Source: an uncultured Butyricicoccus sp. (GTDB taxonomy: Bacteria > Bacillota > Clostridia > Oscillospirales > Butyricicoccaceae). Taken from it: a stretch of DNA of 64,000 nt. Below are positions 21,942 to 31,771 of the stretch, one piece after another (positions within the stretch are counted from its first letter, which is position 1; every line of letters starts with the position of its first letter). The notes under the pieces were generated by a model. It was not told the DNA's origin and did no database searches. It was given only the letters and a program-made list of their open reading frames with translations. The stretch is taken from positions 1-64,000 of the forward strand of contig URFQ01000002.1 in the NCBI GenBank assembly GCA_900547195.1, in the 5' to 3' direction. The translations under genes and the position numbers were made by a program.

Positions 21942-22469
21942 ATGGAAGAAAAAAAACACGATTGTGAACAGCCGAAAAGCAAACGCTATCTGGCATTTTA
22001 CATCATCGGCCTGTTCAGCGTAGCGCTTGTGATCATTTTGCTCAGCTATCTGACCCAGCTGCGGGCCGACCGTGAACTGGCCAATATGAATAACGCGCTT
22101 GCGCAAAAAGATACCACGGTACAGGGCGTACAGGAAAAAATGGTGGCCTTACAGGATACGGTTGAAGAGCAGGCAGCGCAGATTGAAAAGCTTCAGCAGC
22201 AGCTTGCCGGCGTACGTACAGAGCTGGATGCCGGCGAAGAGGATGATCTTACGACAGTGCTCCAGCAGCGCATGGACGAGCGGGATGCATACAGCAGGCT
22301 GATTGCGCTGGAAAACGCTGCGGCGTCTGATAATCGACAGACTGCGGAGGACTGTATTGATTATCTGGAACGAACCTATGGCGCAGGCCGTTTGGACGGC
22401 ACCGCGGAAAATCCGGTGTTTACCGATGCGGTTGCCGAGCGGTATCTGGAACTCAAGGCGCAGTTTTAA
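21942..22469 (+). CDS. Membrane-anchored coiled-coil protein of unknown function
   Basis: A 175-residue protein with a charged N-terminus, one membrane helix (about residues 18-40, [16 protein letters not shown]), a heptad-rich coiled coil (about 50-105) and an acidic helical tail. It starts 43 bases after parB with GGAGG before the ATG, so it is probably in the parAB operon. The domain order resembles small divisome or envelope proteins, but I do not recognise a family and assign no function. Confidence 0.85.
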   Translation: MEEKKHDCEQPKSKRYLAFYIIGLFSVALVIILLSYLTQLRADRELANMNNALAQKDTTVQGVQEKMVALQDTVEEQAAQIEKLQQQLAGVRTELDAGEEDDLTTVLQQRMDERDAYSRLIALENAAASDNRQTAEDCIDYLERTYGAGRLDGTAENPVFTDAVAERYLELKAQF

Positions 22470-22509
22470 TTTTGTCAAACCACAAATTTCAAATAGGGAG
22501 TCGAAAACC

Positions 22510-23787
22510 ATGTTAGACATTAAATTTATCCGGGAAAACACGGCAAAGGTCAAGGAGCGTCTGGCGCTGCGCGGCGCTAGCTACGATGCGGCAGTGGACG
22601 AGGCTCTTGCACTTGATGACAAGCGCAAGGCCATTATCGGCGAGGTGGAAACCCTGAAGGCACAGCAGAACAAGGTATCCAAGCAGATTCCGCAGATGAA
22701 GAAGGCGGGCGAGGACACCACGGCGATTATGGCGGAGATGAAGGGGATTTCCGCGAAAGTCAAGGAGCTGGATGCGGCCCGTACCGATGTGGAAGCACAA
22801 CTCAAAGAGACCCTGCTCGGCATCCCGAACGTTCCGGCGGACAAGGTACCGGCGGGCGCGGACGATACTTGCAACCCGGAGGTCCGCCGTTGGGGCGAGC
22901 CCAAGAAGTTCGACTTTGAGCCGAAGGCACATTGGGACATTGGCGCGGACAAGGGGATCCTGCTGCCTGAGGTCGCCGGCAAGGTGACCGGTTCCCGTTT
23001 TCATTTTTATCGCGGTATGGGCGCCCGTCTGGAGCGCGCGGTGATTAACTTTTTCCTGAACACCCATACGGACGCGGAGGGTGGCTATACCGAGATTTTG
23101 CCGCCGTTTATTGCAAACGGAGCCTCCATGACCGGCACCGGCCAGCTGCCGAAGTTTTCTGAGCAGATGTATCAACTGGGCCGCGAAGATTCCGACCTGT
23201 ATCTGATCCCGACCGCCGAGGTACCGGTCACCAACATGTTCCGCGATGAGATTATCCCAGCCGATCAGCTGCCGGTGCGCTATGCCGCTTATTCGGCGTG
23301 TTTCCGCCGTGAAGCAGGCGCCGCCGGGCGCGATGCGCGCGGACTGATCCGCCAGCATCAGTTTAACAAGGTTGAGCTGGTCAACTTTACCGCGCCGGAG
23401 GATTCCTGGAATCAGCTGGAGAACCTGACCCATGAGGCGGAGCGTGTGTTGCAGGGTCTGGGTCTGCCGTACCGCGTCGTTTGCCTGTGCACCGGCGACG
23501 TTGGCTTCTCTTCGGCCTGCACCTATGACATTGAGGTTTGGATGCCGTCCTATGGCCGCTATGTGGAGATTTCTTCCTGCTCCAATTTCCTCGACTACCA
23601 GGCGCGCCGCGCCAACATCCGTTGCCGCAATGCAGACGGCAAGCCGGTTTATGCGCATACCTTAAACGGTTCGGGCGTTGCGGTCGGCCGCACCGTGGCC
23701 GCCATCCTGGAGAACTATCAGAATGCAGACGGTTCGGTGTCGATTCCGGAAGCGCTGCGCGCATTCATGGGCTGTGACAAAATCTGA
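22510..23787 (+). CDS. serS: Seryl-tRNA synthetase
   Basis: A 425-residue class II synthetase that charges tRNA-Ser. The N-terminal long antiparallel coiled coil (residues ~30-100) is clear. Motif 2 reads [15 protein letters not shown] and motif 3 reads [25 protein letters not shown] lies before the ATG at 22510. I looked for a T-box leader upstream and saw none in the 40-base gap. Confidence 0.97.
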   Translation: MLDIKFIRENTAKVKERLALRGASYDAAVDEALALDDKRKAIIGEVETLKAQQNKVSKQIPQMKKAGEDTTAIMAEMKGISAKVKELDAARTDVEAQLKETLLGIPNVPADKVPAGADDTCNPEVRRWGEPKKFDFEPKAHWDIGADKGILLPEVAGKVTGSRFHFYRGMGARLERAVINFFLNTHTDAEGGYTEILPPFIANGASMTGTGQLPKFSEQMYQLGREDSDLYLIPTAEVPVTNMFRDEIIPADQLPVRYAAYSACFRREAGAAGRDARGLIRQHQFNKVELVNFTAPEDSWNQLENLTHEAERVLQGLGLPYRVVCLCTGDVGFSSACTYDIEVWMPSYGRYVEISSCSNFLDYQARRANIRCRNADGKPVYAHTLNGSGVAVGRTVAAILENYQNADGSVSIPEALRAFMGCDKI

Positions 23788-24137
23788 GTAACCCTCAAAA
23801 CGGGCTGTCTAAACGCTCCCCATAAGGACGCCACCCAAGACCGTTTCGGAGCATCAAAAAAACTGCCACGGAATGAAAATTCTCGTGGCAGTTTTTGCAT
23901 TTTCACGGCTTCGATGCGTGAAACGCCGTTCCGGACAGCGCGGACGCTTGCGCATAAATCTGGCTTGATCCGGTCATTTCTGTTATGATTCCCCTGCTTA
24001 TAAACAGGGCGTTTTTGACCGCCGGGGGCAAGTGTCTGCATGGATTTTCCTAATTCAAAAAATATAGGCATATGCAGCACTATCCCAGCTGATTTTTATT
24101 GCGATACTACACATTTTGCACGTTTCCGGATGATCGC
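23788..24137. other. Intergenic region between serS and the IclR-type gene
   Basis: Apart from the hairpin at 23858-23896, nothing is recognisable. Open frames on the minus strand lack ribosome binding sites and similarity. Confidence 0.5.
23858..23896. terminator. Terminator of serS
   Basis: AAAAACTGCCACG and its exact complement surround a 13-base loop, with A and T runs at the ends, so it works on both strands. Confidence 0.85.
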
Positions 24138-24166
24138 TTGATAAAAACAATAAAATTTGATATGAT
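24138..24166 (+). promoter_or_regulatory. Promoter of the IclR-type regulator
   Basis: TTGATA (24138-24143) and TATGAT (24161-24166) are separated by 17 bases. Confidence 0.7.
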
Positions 24167-24223
24167 CGATATGAAAAATGCAGCGGACATATGCCCGCCG
24201 CAAAGAAAGGGGATTGTATTGGA

Positions 24224-24988
24224 ATGCCGCAGGAGCAACATCGTGCCACTGCACGGGTGCTGGATATATTGGAGCAGCTGTCCGTGAAAAGAGAGGGGCT
24301 AACCTTGACCGAACTGTCCCACACGCTGAACGCCCCCAAAAGCAGCCTATTTCCGATCGTCCACACACTGGAGGAGCGGCATTACCTTCATCAAAACGAG
24401 GGGACCGGCCGGTACAGCATCGGCTCCAGCTGCTGGGTGCTGGGCGCCGCCTTTGCCGCCGACGGCGGCTTGGAGCCTATCGTCGAGGTAATGAAAAAAA
24501 TTGTGGAACAGTGCCAGGAAACTTGCCAAATGGGACGTCTGGACGGCGGCGATGTGCTGTACATGGAAAAAGAGGACTCCCCACAGGCCATCCGCATGAT
24601 CTCTCAGGTCGGCAACCGTCTGCACGCCAACGCGACAGCTATCGGCAAGGCGCTGCTCAGTGGCCTGACGGATGAGGAACTGCGCATACTATATGCCGGT
24701 GGCCTGCCCCGCCTGACCGAGAACACTGTGACCGATATGGACACTCTGCTTGCACAGTTGGCGGAGGTGCGCGCTGGGGGAATCGCCACCGAGCGGGAAG
24801 AATCCACGCCGCAGCTGGCCTGTTGGGCAGTGCCGCTACGCAGGCGCGACAAGGTCTTTGCAGCGCTCAGCGTGTCTGTGCCTCTGTTTCGATGCAGCCC
24901 CGAAAAAGTAGATTTGGTATGCCGGTGCCTGCGGGAAGCTCAAGCGGAAATTGAGCGGCTCGAAGGTATCTGGGCATTTAAGCTGTGA
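24224..24988 (+). CDS. IclR-family transcriptional regulator
   Basis: A protein of 254 residues with an N-terminal winged helix (RVLDILEQLSVKREGLTLTE, then KSSLFPIVHTLEER) and the IclR effector domain, including ANATAIGKALLSGL and GIATEREES. IclR regulators usually sense small organic acids and control adjacent catabolic genes. It converges on the sugar-acid operon at 25,134-33,055, the likely target. The ATG at 24224 follows GAAAGGGG; another in-frame ATG at 24191 has no site. Confidence 0.88.
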   Translation: MPQEQHRATARVLDILEQLSVKREGLTLTELSHTLNAPKSSLFPIVHTLEERHYLHQNEGTGRYSIGSSCWVLGAAFAADGGLEPIVEVMKKIVEQCQETCQMGRLDGGDVLYMEKEDSPQAIRMISQVGNRLHANATAIGKALLSGLTDEELRILYAGGLPRLTENTVTDMDTLLAQLAEVRAGGIATEREESTPQLACWAVPLRRRDKVFAALSVSVPLFRCSPEKVDLVCRCLREAQAEIERLEGIWAFKL

Positions 24989-25027
24989 TAACAGCGGGCT
25001 ATCGCGCCGCGAACCATATATAAAAGC

Positions 25028-25066
25028 AAACAAGCCGGATCTCCATGCGGAGATCCGGCTTGTTTT
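25028..25066. terminator. Bidirectional terminator between convergent genes
   Basis: Two arms of about 16 bases (AACAAGCCGGATCTCC and complement) with a four-base loop and flanking A/T runs, between the IclR-type gene and the oxidoreductase gene. Confidence 0.9.
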
Positions 25067-25133
25067 AACAGAGGATCAGGCTATCTGCCCCCCGAATAGG
25101 GGCCAGCTGGCTTAAAAAGGGGTTGTCCGCGCG

Positions 25134-28100
25134 TTATGCATTGTCTGCCAGCTTTTTGTATTTTGCGTAGCGCGCCTGTGCATCGGCAATCGCCTTTGTA
25201 TAAAGGGCGTCGGCACGCTCCGGGAAGTTGTTTTTCAGGGACGCGAAACGGTTTTCGCCCATCAGGTAATCCATCATTTTTTCCGTATCCGGTTCGGGGG
25301 AATCCAGCTGGAAGGGATTCTTGCCCTCGGCGGCACGACGGGGGTCGTAACGGTACAGGTGCCAGTAACCGCATTCGACTGCCTTTTTCATTTCGGTCTG
25401 TGTGCAGCCCATACCCGCCTTGATATGCTGCTCCAGGCAGGGGCAGTATGCGATGATGATAGACGGACCGGGATAGGCTTCCGCTTCACGGATGGCCTTC
25501 AGAGTCTGCGCCTGGTCGTAGCCCATGGCGACCTGTGCCACATAAACGTAGCCGTAGTTCATAAAGATCGCGCCGAGATCCTTTTTAGCAATCGGCTTGC
25601 CGCCAGCAGCAAATTTCGCGACCGCAGAAGTAGGCGTCGCCTTGGAGGACTGGCCGCCGGTGTTGGAATACACTTCGGTGTCTAGGACAAGCAGGTTGAT
25701 GTCACGGTTTTGCGCGAGGACATGGTCGATGCCGCCGAAGCCGATATCGTACGCCCAACCGTCGCCGCCGATCGCCCAAATCGACTTCTTAGACAGGTAT
25801 TCCTTATTCTCGAGGATGTACTGGACATCCGGGGTCTGCTCACACTGCTCGAGCTGCGCGATCAGCGCGCCCGAAACCGCGCGGGATTGTTCACGCTTTT
25901 CCCAGTTGTCCAGATATGCAGTGACGGCGTCAGCCGCAACACCTGTGTTCTTCAGGTTCTCCATGCGGATGAGCAGTTCTTTTCGAATCGCGTCCTGCGC
26001 ATGGAAGAAACCGTAAGCAAACTCGGCGTTATCCTCGAACAAAGAATGTTCCCAGGCCGGGCCGAAGCCGCGCTCGTCGCGGCAATACGGCAAGATGGGT
26101 GCGCCGCCGCTGTAAGCGGAAGAACAGCCGGCCGCGTTGCCAATATACATATGGTCTCCCACAAGCTGGCTGACCAGCTTGATATAGGTGGTCTCCGCGC
26201 AGCCCGCACAAGCTGCGGAGAACTGGAAGTAGGGCTTTGCAAACTGGATGGACTTGACGCTCTTGTCGCTGATGATGTCCTTTTTCATGTAGGACTCATT
26301 CATGGCGACCTCGTCGAAGTTCTTCTGTTCCGCCTTCATTTCGTCAAACGGGGTCATAACCAGGGCGTCCTTCGCTGGGCACACAGTCAGGCACACGCCG
26401 CAGCCTAAGCAGTCATACGGCGATATCTGCATGCGGAAAGAATACTCCGGCGCATCCTTGCCGAGCCCCTTGGCAGGCACGGTCTCAAAGGACGCGGGCA
26501 CGATTTTCTTTTCTTCCTCAGTCAGCAGCACGGGACGGATTGATGCGTGCGGACACGCCATGGCGCAGCGATTGCACTGTACACAGCTCTTGCTGTTCCA
26601 CTTGGGTACCATGGTTGCTACGCCGCGCTTGGCATAGGCCGACGTGCCGTTTTCCCATGTACCGTCCAGCACACCGTACTTCTGGAATACGGAAACCGGC
26701 AGCTTGTCGCCCTGCTGGCGGTCCATCGGGAGAACAATGTCCTTGACAAAAGGCGTTGCGTCTATTTCTGTCGCAGGCACATCCGCTGCGTCCGCCCAGC
26801 TTTCCGGGATATCCACCTTGACCGCAGCGTTTACGCCCCTGTCAACGGCTTCGTTGTTCATATCGACGATTTTCTGGCCCGCCTTTTTGAAGTATGAATT
26901 ATAGTTGTTCTTCTTCATGTCCTCGACCGCAACATCCAGCGCAATGACCTTGGTCAGAGAGAAAAACGCGGCCTGCAAGATGTTGTTGGTGCGCTTGCCA
27001 AGACCGATTTCCGCTGCGATCTTGGCCGCGTCAATGATGTAGAACTGTGCATGCTTGCGGCACAGGTCGCGTTTCATCTTGGCGGGCAGCCGAGTCTCCA
27101 GCTCCTCGGCGCCCCACGGGCAGTTGAGCAGATAGATGCCGCCCTCCTTGAGGTCGTCCGTGGTGTCGTACTTATCCACATAGGTGGGGGCATGAACCGC
27201 TACAAAATCCGCGGAAGAGACCAGATAGGTCGCACGTATCGGGTTGTCGCCAAACCGCAGGTGCGACTGAGTCAGGCCGCCCGATTTCATCGAGTCGTAA
27301 GAGAAATACGCCTGCGCGTACTTATCCGCTGTCAGGCCGATGGTCGTAATCGCGTTCTTGTTCGCGCCCACCGTGCCGTCGCCTCCAAGGCCCCAGATTT
27401 TGCAGGAGATCTCGCACGGATGCGCCAACTCCACTTCGGTGTACTCCAGCGAGGTGTAGGTCACGTCATCGTTGATGCCGATGGTAAAGTTGTTCTTCGG
27501 CTGATCCTGTTTCAGGTTATCGTAAACCGCTATGAACTGACCGGGCGTGGTGTCCTTGGAAGACAGGCCGTAACGTCCGCCGACAATCTTGATGCCGGTT
27601 CGTCCCGCCTGATTGAGCGCAGAGCACACATCGAGGTACAACGGCTCGCCGACCGAGCCGGTCTCCTTGGAGCGGTCAAGCACCGCAATCTTCTGACAGG
27701 TTGCGGGGATTGCTTCGACAAAATGTTTCACCGAGAACGGTCGGTACAGGTGTACCTGAACCAGACCGACCTTGCGTCCCCGGGCATTAAGGTAATCAAT
27801 GGTCTCTTTGACCGCTTCAGACGCTGAGCACATCACAACGATCACTTCTTCCGCGTCCGGCGCGCCGTAATAATTGAACAGCTTGTAATTCCGGCCGGTC
27901 AGGGCATTGATTTTATCCATGTAGTGCTGCACAGTATCAGGCACGACCGCGCTCTTGACGTTCGCGCCCTCCTTGCACTGGAAGTAAATATCCGGGTTGA
28001 CATTGTTGCCGCGGCTCGTGGGATGCTCCGGGTTGAGCGACTGGCGGCGGAACTCCTTGAAGGCGTCATAATCGATAAAACCGCGCAGATCCTCATAGTC

Positions 28101-28658
28101 GAGCGTTTCGATGCGCTGCATCTCGTGCGAAGTGCGGAAGCCGTCAAAGCAGTGCATGAAAGCGTACCGTGCACTGATCGCGGAAAGATGCGCAACCGCG
28201 CCCAAATCCATGGCTTCCTGCGGGGAGGAGGACATCAGCATCGCGTAACCCGTCGTGCGGCAGGTCATAAAGTCGGTATGGTCGCCAAAAATTGAATGGT
28301 GGTTGCTCGTCACAACGCGGGACGCGACGTGCATGACGTTGGGCAGGAATTGGCCGCCCATGGCGTACATCGCCGGAATCATCAACATCAGGCCCTGCGA
28401 GGAGGTAAATGTAGTGGTAAGGGCGCCCGCTTGCAGCGAGCCGTGGCAGGTGCCCGCAGCGCCCGCCTCGGACTGCATCTGAATCACGTCTACGGTAGAA
28501 CCGAATAGGTTTTTCTTGCCCTTTGCCGACCATTCGTCGACTTTTTCCGCCATCGGAGACGACGGCGTGATCGGATAAATTGCGGCAACCTCGGTAAACG
28601 CATAGGCTACATAGGCTGCGGCGGTATTGCCGTCCATTACGGCATAGTTTTTTTTCAT
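25134..28658 (-). CDS. nifJ: Pyruvate:ferredoxin (flavodoxin) oxidoreductase
   Basis: A single-chain enzyme of 1174 residues that oxidises pyruvate to acetyl-CoA and CO2, reducing ferredoxin. The N-terminal part contains TEVAAIYPITPSSPMAE. Two 4Fe-4S motifs are present: CVQCNRCAMACPH and CLGCGVCLTVCPA. The C-terminal thiamine-diphosphate domain shows GGDGWAYDIGFGG and EVYSNTGGQSS. The ATG at 28658 follows AAGGAATATCCCC; an open frame 40 codons longer lacks a site. It is last in the minus-strand series, so it could convert pyruvate released from sugar acids, but a hairpin upstream may separate its expression. It is probably also a central anaerobic enzyme. Confidence 0.97.
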   Translation of the reverse strand: MKKNYAVMDGNTAAAYVAYAFTEVAAIYPITPSSPMAEKVDEWSAKGKKNLFGSTVDVIQMQSEAGAAGTCHGSLQAGALTTTFTSSQGLMLMIPAMYAMGGQFLPNVMHVASRVVTSNHHSIFGDHTDFMTCRTTGYAMLMSSSPQEAMDLGAVAHLSAISARYAFMHCFDGFRTSHEMQRIETLDYEDLRGFIDYDAFKEFRRQSLNPEHPTSRGNNVNPDIYFQCKEGANVKSAVVPDTVQHYMDKINALTGRNYKLFNYYGAPDAEEVIVVMCSASEAVKETIDYLNARGRKVGLVQVHLYRPFSVKHFVEAIPATCQKIAVLDRSKETGSVGEPLYLDVCSALNQAGRTGIKIVGGRYGLSSKDTTPGQFIAVYDNLKQDQPKNNFTIGINDDVTYTSLEYTEVELAHPCEISCKIWGLGGDGTVGANKNAITTIGLTADKYAQAYFSYDSMKSGGLTQSHLRFGDNPIRATYLVSSADFVAVHAPTYVDKYDTTDDLKEGGIYLLNCPWGAEELETRLPAKMKRDLCRKHAQFYIIDAAKIAAEIGLGKRTNNILQAAFFSLTKVIALDVAVEDMKKNNYNSYFKKAGQKIVDMNNEAVDRGVNAAVKVDIPESWADAADVPATEIDATPFVKDIVLPMDRQQGDKLPVSVFQKYGVLDGTWENGTSAYAKRGVATMVPKWNSKSCVQCNRCAMACPHASIRPVLLTEEEKKIVPASFETVPAKGLGKDAPEYSFRMQISPYDCLGCGVCLTVCPAKDALVMTPFDEMKAEQKNFDEVAMNESYMKKDIISDKSVKSIQFAKPYFQFSAACAGCAETTYIKLVSQLVGDHMYIGNAAGCSSAYSGGAPILPYCRDERGFGPAWEHSLFEDNAEFAYGFFHAQDAIRKELLIRMENLKNTGVAADAVTAYLDNWEKREQSRAVSGALIAQLEQCEQTPDVQYILENKEYLSKKSIWAIGGDGWAYDIGFGGIDHVLAQNRDINLLVLDTEVYSNTGGQSSKATPTSAVAKFAAGGKPIAKKDLGAIFMNYGYVYVAQVAMGYDQAQTLKAIREAEAYPGPSIIIAYCPCLEQHIKAGMGCTQTEMKKAVECGYWHLYRYDPRRAAEGKNPFQLDSPEPDTEKMMDYLMGENRFASLKNNFPERADALYTKAIADAQARYAKYKKLADNA

Positions 28659-28723
28659 GGGGATATTCCTTTCTTGGCAATGATATGCTGCACCGCCCTT
28701 CTGGCGGACACAGCAAGGACAAA

Positions 28724-28766
28724 GCTGCGGCAACACGAGAGAACATCTGTGTTGTGCTGCCGCAGC
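28724..28766 (-). terminator. Hairpin between the dehydratase and pyruvate oxidoreductase genes
   Basis: A long GC-rich inverted repeat (GCTGCGGCA/TGCCGCAGC with further pairing inside) followed on the minus strand by CTTTGTCC. It resembles an attenuator or processing hairpin more than a full terminator. Confidence 0.5.
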
Positions 28767-28799
28767 CCATTTTCTCAATGTAGGTTTGCAGGTTCGTGC

Positions 28800-29960
28800 T
28801 TACACGAAGTTACAAACGCGGGCGATCGACATCTCGGTATAGCCCAAGGATTCCGCCTTGGTCTGCCGGCCGCTGGCAACTTCGGAAACCAGTTTCAGCA
28901 GATCGTCCCCCATCTCCTGCAAATTGCCGCCGTAGATGAGCGGCGAGGCGTCCACATCGATATTGTCCTCCATCTTGGCAAAGGTGATGCGGTTGCCGGT
29001 GATCTTGATGACCGGCGCAATGGGGTTGCCGGTAGGTGTGCCGCGGCCGGTGGAGAACACGATCACCTGCGCCCCGCCTGCGACCATGCCCGCCACCGAA
29101 GATGGATCGTTACCCGGCGTGTCCATGATAACAAGTCCGCTCTTAGACGTGATCTGCTTGGCATAGTCGTACACCTCGTTGATCGGAGTATGGCCGCCCT
29201 TGTGGATACAGCCGAGCGACTTTTCCTCAAGCGTGGTGATACCGCCGGCCTTATTGCCTGGAGCCGGGTTGCCTTCCCGCACCTCCTCGCCGACCAGCCG
29301 CAGCGCTTTTTCGTATCGATCGACGATCTCGAAGATGCGATCATGCACCGCAGGAGTTGCCGCCCGGCGGGCCAGAATATGCTCCGCGCCGATGAATTCG
29401 GTGGTTTCGGACAGGATGGACGTTCCGCCTTCTGCGACAATGCGGTCGCTTAATTCGCCGATTAACACATTGGCTGCAAGCCCGCTGGTCGGATCCGAAC
29501 CGCCGCACTCGGTGCCGACGATCAGTTCGGAGAGCGGGAACTCCTGCTTCTGCAGCCTGGAAGCCTCCGCAACCATCTCCTTTGCATAGCGCACCGCGAT
29601 ATCCACTGCCTTGAGGGTGCCGCCGGCCTCTTGGATGATGACCTGCCGGATCGGCTTGTTGGTGCGCGCCCGAATGGCTTCGACCACCAGATCCATCTGG
29701 CAGTTTTCACAACCCAGCGACACCACGACCGTACCGTACACGTTGGGGTTGGCCGCGTAACCGGCCATCACATCCATCGTAAGCTGCTGGTCGGATGCCA
29801 CCTGCGAGCAGCCGAGCTGGTTGTTGAAGGTGACAGAGCCCACCACCTGCTGGGAAATGATGCGGGTGGTGTCGGAGGCGCAGACGCTGGCAGGCAGAAT
29901 CAGCACCTTATTGCGTACACCCACACGACCGTCCGGCCGCCGGTAACCATAAAAAGTCAT
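28800..29960 (-). CDS. UxaA-family dehydratase, large subunit
   Basis: A 386-residue protein of the UxaA/GarD/SuyB family, opening FYGYRRPDGRVGVRN, with GCENCQMD and GTECGGSDPTSGL. Known members dehydrate altronate or galactarate, or remove sulfite from sulfolactate, with an iron centre. The separate small subunit (29,973-30,263) lies 12 bases upstream, giving the two-polypeptide form also seen in sulfolactate lyase. The adjacent GntP transporter suggests an aldonate or related hydroxy-acid substrate. GAGGAGGG precedes the ATG. Confidence 0.88.
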   Translation of the reverse strand: MTFYGYRRPDGRVGVRNKVLILPASVCASDTTRIISQQVVGSVTFNNQLGCSQVASDQQLTMDVMAGYAANPNVYGTVVVSLGCENCQMDLVVEAIRARTNKPIRQVIIQEAGGTLKAVDIAVRYAKEMVAEASRLQKQEFPLSELIVGTECGGSDPTSGLAANVLIGELSDRIVAEGGTSILSETTEFIGAEHILARRAATPAVHDRIFEIVDRYEKALRLVGEEVREGNPAPGNKAGGITTLEEKSLGCIHKGGHTPINEVYDYAKQITSKSGLVIMDTPGNDPSSVAGMVAGGAQVIVFSTGRGTPTGNPIAPVIKITGNRITFAKMEDNIDVDASPLIYGGNLQEMGDDLLKLVSEVASGRQTKAESLGYTEMSIARVCNFV

Positions 29961-29972
29961 GCCTGTCCCTCC

Positions 29973-30263
29973 TCATTCTTTCTCTTTCAGGTTTTCTCGG
30001 TGACCTTCTACATTATGCACATGGACATGTTCGCCGGTTTGGATATCGCAGACGGCCACGCCGATGTGCTCGCCATATTTGATCACAGGCTCCCCTTTGG
30101 CGATGTTGCGGGTGGCCACCTTGTGATAAATGGTGATATTCTCGCGCGCGGTCAGGCTTTTTTCCTCGCCGCCGCAGGCATAGGTGACCGTATCTCCGGT
30201 GGAGATGGGTTCGATTGCTACAGCCACATTGTCCCTTTTATCAATGATTATGGCATTACGCAT
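29973..30263 (-). CDS. UxaA-family dehydratase, small subunit (SAF domain)
   Basis: A 96-residue SAF-fold protein, including HKVATRNIAKGEPVIKYGE and VHVHNVEGHRE, equivalent to the N-terminal domain of UxaA or the small subunit SuyA. It pairs with the large subunit to form the active dehydratase. It follows the GntP gene by about 46 bases. Confidence 0.87.
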   Translation of the reverse strand: MRNAIIIDKRDNVAVAIEPISTGDTVTYACGGEEKSLTARENITIYHKVATRNIAKGEPVIKYGEHIGVAVCDIQTGEHVHVHNVEGHRENLKEKE

Positions 30264-30309
30264 GTTGTTTTGCTCCTTTGTGCGGCTCTGCGGCCGCGAT
30301 TTTGAAAAA

Positions 30310-31677
30310 TTACAGCGGGATAACCAGTGCGCCGATAATGGCCAACAGGAAGATGAACACCGAGGAGATAAAGGACCCCAGCGTGTAGGTCTTTAGGCCG
30401 CCGGTCACGGTCAGGCCGGATATGTTGGTGGCGACCCAGTAGCCCGAGTCGTTGACATGGCCAATGGAGTTGCCGCCGGACAGACAGGCCAGCGCGATCC
30501 AGACCGGATGACATCCGATGGCCGGCGCAATGGTAGCCATGATGCCCATGGAGGTCATACCGGCGACTGTGCCGGAGCCCTGCGCCACACGGAAGATCAT
30601 GCCGATGCCGTATGCGAGAAACATTGCTGGGAGGACCGAGGTGGTGTCGGTGCCCAGCAGACCGACAATTGCGTTGCCGGTGCCGGTGGCGGTGATGACC
30701 GAAGCGAACGAGCCGCCTGCGCCGGTGATCAACAGTACAACGCCCGCACTCTTCAGCGCTTCACCCGCAGACTCCTCAAAATGTTCACGGCCGATGTAGG
30801 GCAGGCTGACCAGATAAGCGCCCAACGTGCCAAGCAGCATCGCAATCAGCTTGTCACCCAGGAAGGTGCAGATGACCGGCGCGTCTTCGAACAGTGCGCT
30901 GCCCAGCGTGCCGAACAGGATGCAGACAACCGGGATGATGATGGGCAACAGCGAAACAAACAGGCCCGGCCTGGACTTGGCGTTGCTGTCCGCGTCGCGT
31001 GCGGCGAGCAGTTCACGGGTCACGTTGGAGCTATGGTTGACGTCTTTTTCATCATTCCAGATGCCGCGGTCATGGATCTTAATATAAACAAAGTTGGACA
31101 GCATGACCGTGATGAAGCCAATAACCAAACCCACGATCAGCATGATGCCAAGGTCGAAGCCGAAGATATCGGCGGCGGCGAGCGGGTTCGGCGTGGGCGG
31201 CACAACACAATGGGCAGTGGTAGCGCCGATGGTCAGGCAGCCGGTGACGTAGCACATCTTCATGTTGATCTTAGAGGCGATGGTGATGCCAATCGGGATG
31301 AGAATGATGAAGGTCACGTCAAAGAACACCGGGATGGAGAGCACAAAGCCTGCCAAGCTCAGGCCCCAGATGGCGCGTTTGGCTGGGAAGACCGATACCA
31401 GCTTGTCCGCAATAACAGAGGCTGCACCGCTGTCGCTCATCAACTGCCCCAATATCGTGCCAAAGCCGACCGGAAGACCGATGCTGGTCATCATGTTTCC
31501 AAAGCCGGAAGAGATGGTAGAAGCGGTGGTCATCAGGTCGAGCCCTCCCATCAGCCCCATGAACAGGCAGGCGGCAACCATGCCGATAGCCGCGTTAAGT
31601 TTGAGCACAATGATGCAAAACAGGATGATTACGATGGCGCCAATCAGCGCGCCAATCAGGATACCAGGATTCGTCAT
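30310..31677 (-). CDS. GntP-family sugar-acid permease
   Basis: A 455-residue inner-membrane transporter with about 12 hydrophobic segments. Family features include VVPPTPNPLAAA, GAGGSFASVI and GGNSIGHVNDSGYW. GntP proteins import gluconate, fructuronate and similar acids by proton symport. A charged loop around residues 205-240 divides the halves. GAAAGGGG lies upstream of the ATG. It lies inside the LarA-like/UxaA operon. Confidence 0.92.
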   Translation of the reverse strand: MTNPGILIGALIGAIVIILFCIIVLKLNAAIGMVAACLFMGLMGGLDLMTTASTISSGFGNMMTSIGLPVGFGTILGQLMSDSGAASVIADKLVSVFPAKRAIWGLSLAGFVLSIPVFFDVTFIILIPIGITIASKINMKMCYVTGCLTIGATTAHCVVPPTPNPLAAADIFGFDLGIMLIVGLVIGFITVMLSNFVYIKIHDRGIWNDEKDVNHSSNVTRELLAARDADSNAKSRPGLFVSLLPIIIPVVCILFGTLGSALFEDAPVICTFLGDKLIAMLLGTLGAYLVSLPYIGREHFEESAGEALKSAGVVLLITGAGGSFASVITATGTGNAIVGLLGTDTTSVLPAMFLAYGIGMIFRVAQGSGTVAGMTSMGIMATIAPAIGCHPVWIALACLSGGNSIGHVNDSGYWVATNISGLTVTGGLKTYTLGSFISSVFIFLLAIIGALVIPL

Positions 31678-31771
31678 ATCATTTTACCCCTTTCTTTTTA
31701 AAACTTATTTGATTTAAACACCCGGGAGCCGGCGGGCGTCCTGCCCACAGAGAACCGCCGGAAACCGGGAG

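Noticed and set aside
22470..22509. T-box leader upstream of serS
   Set aside because: The gap is only 40 bases and has no T-box motif or specifier stem.
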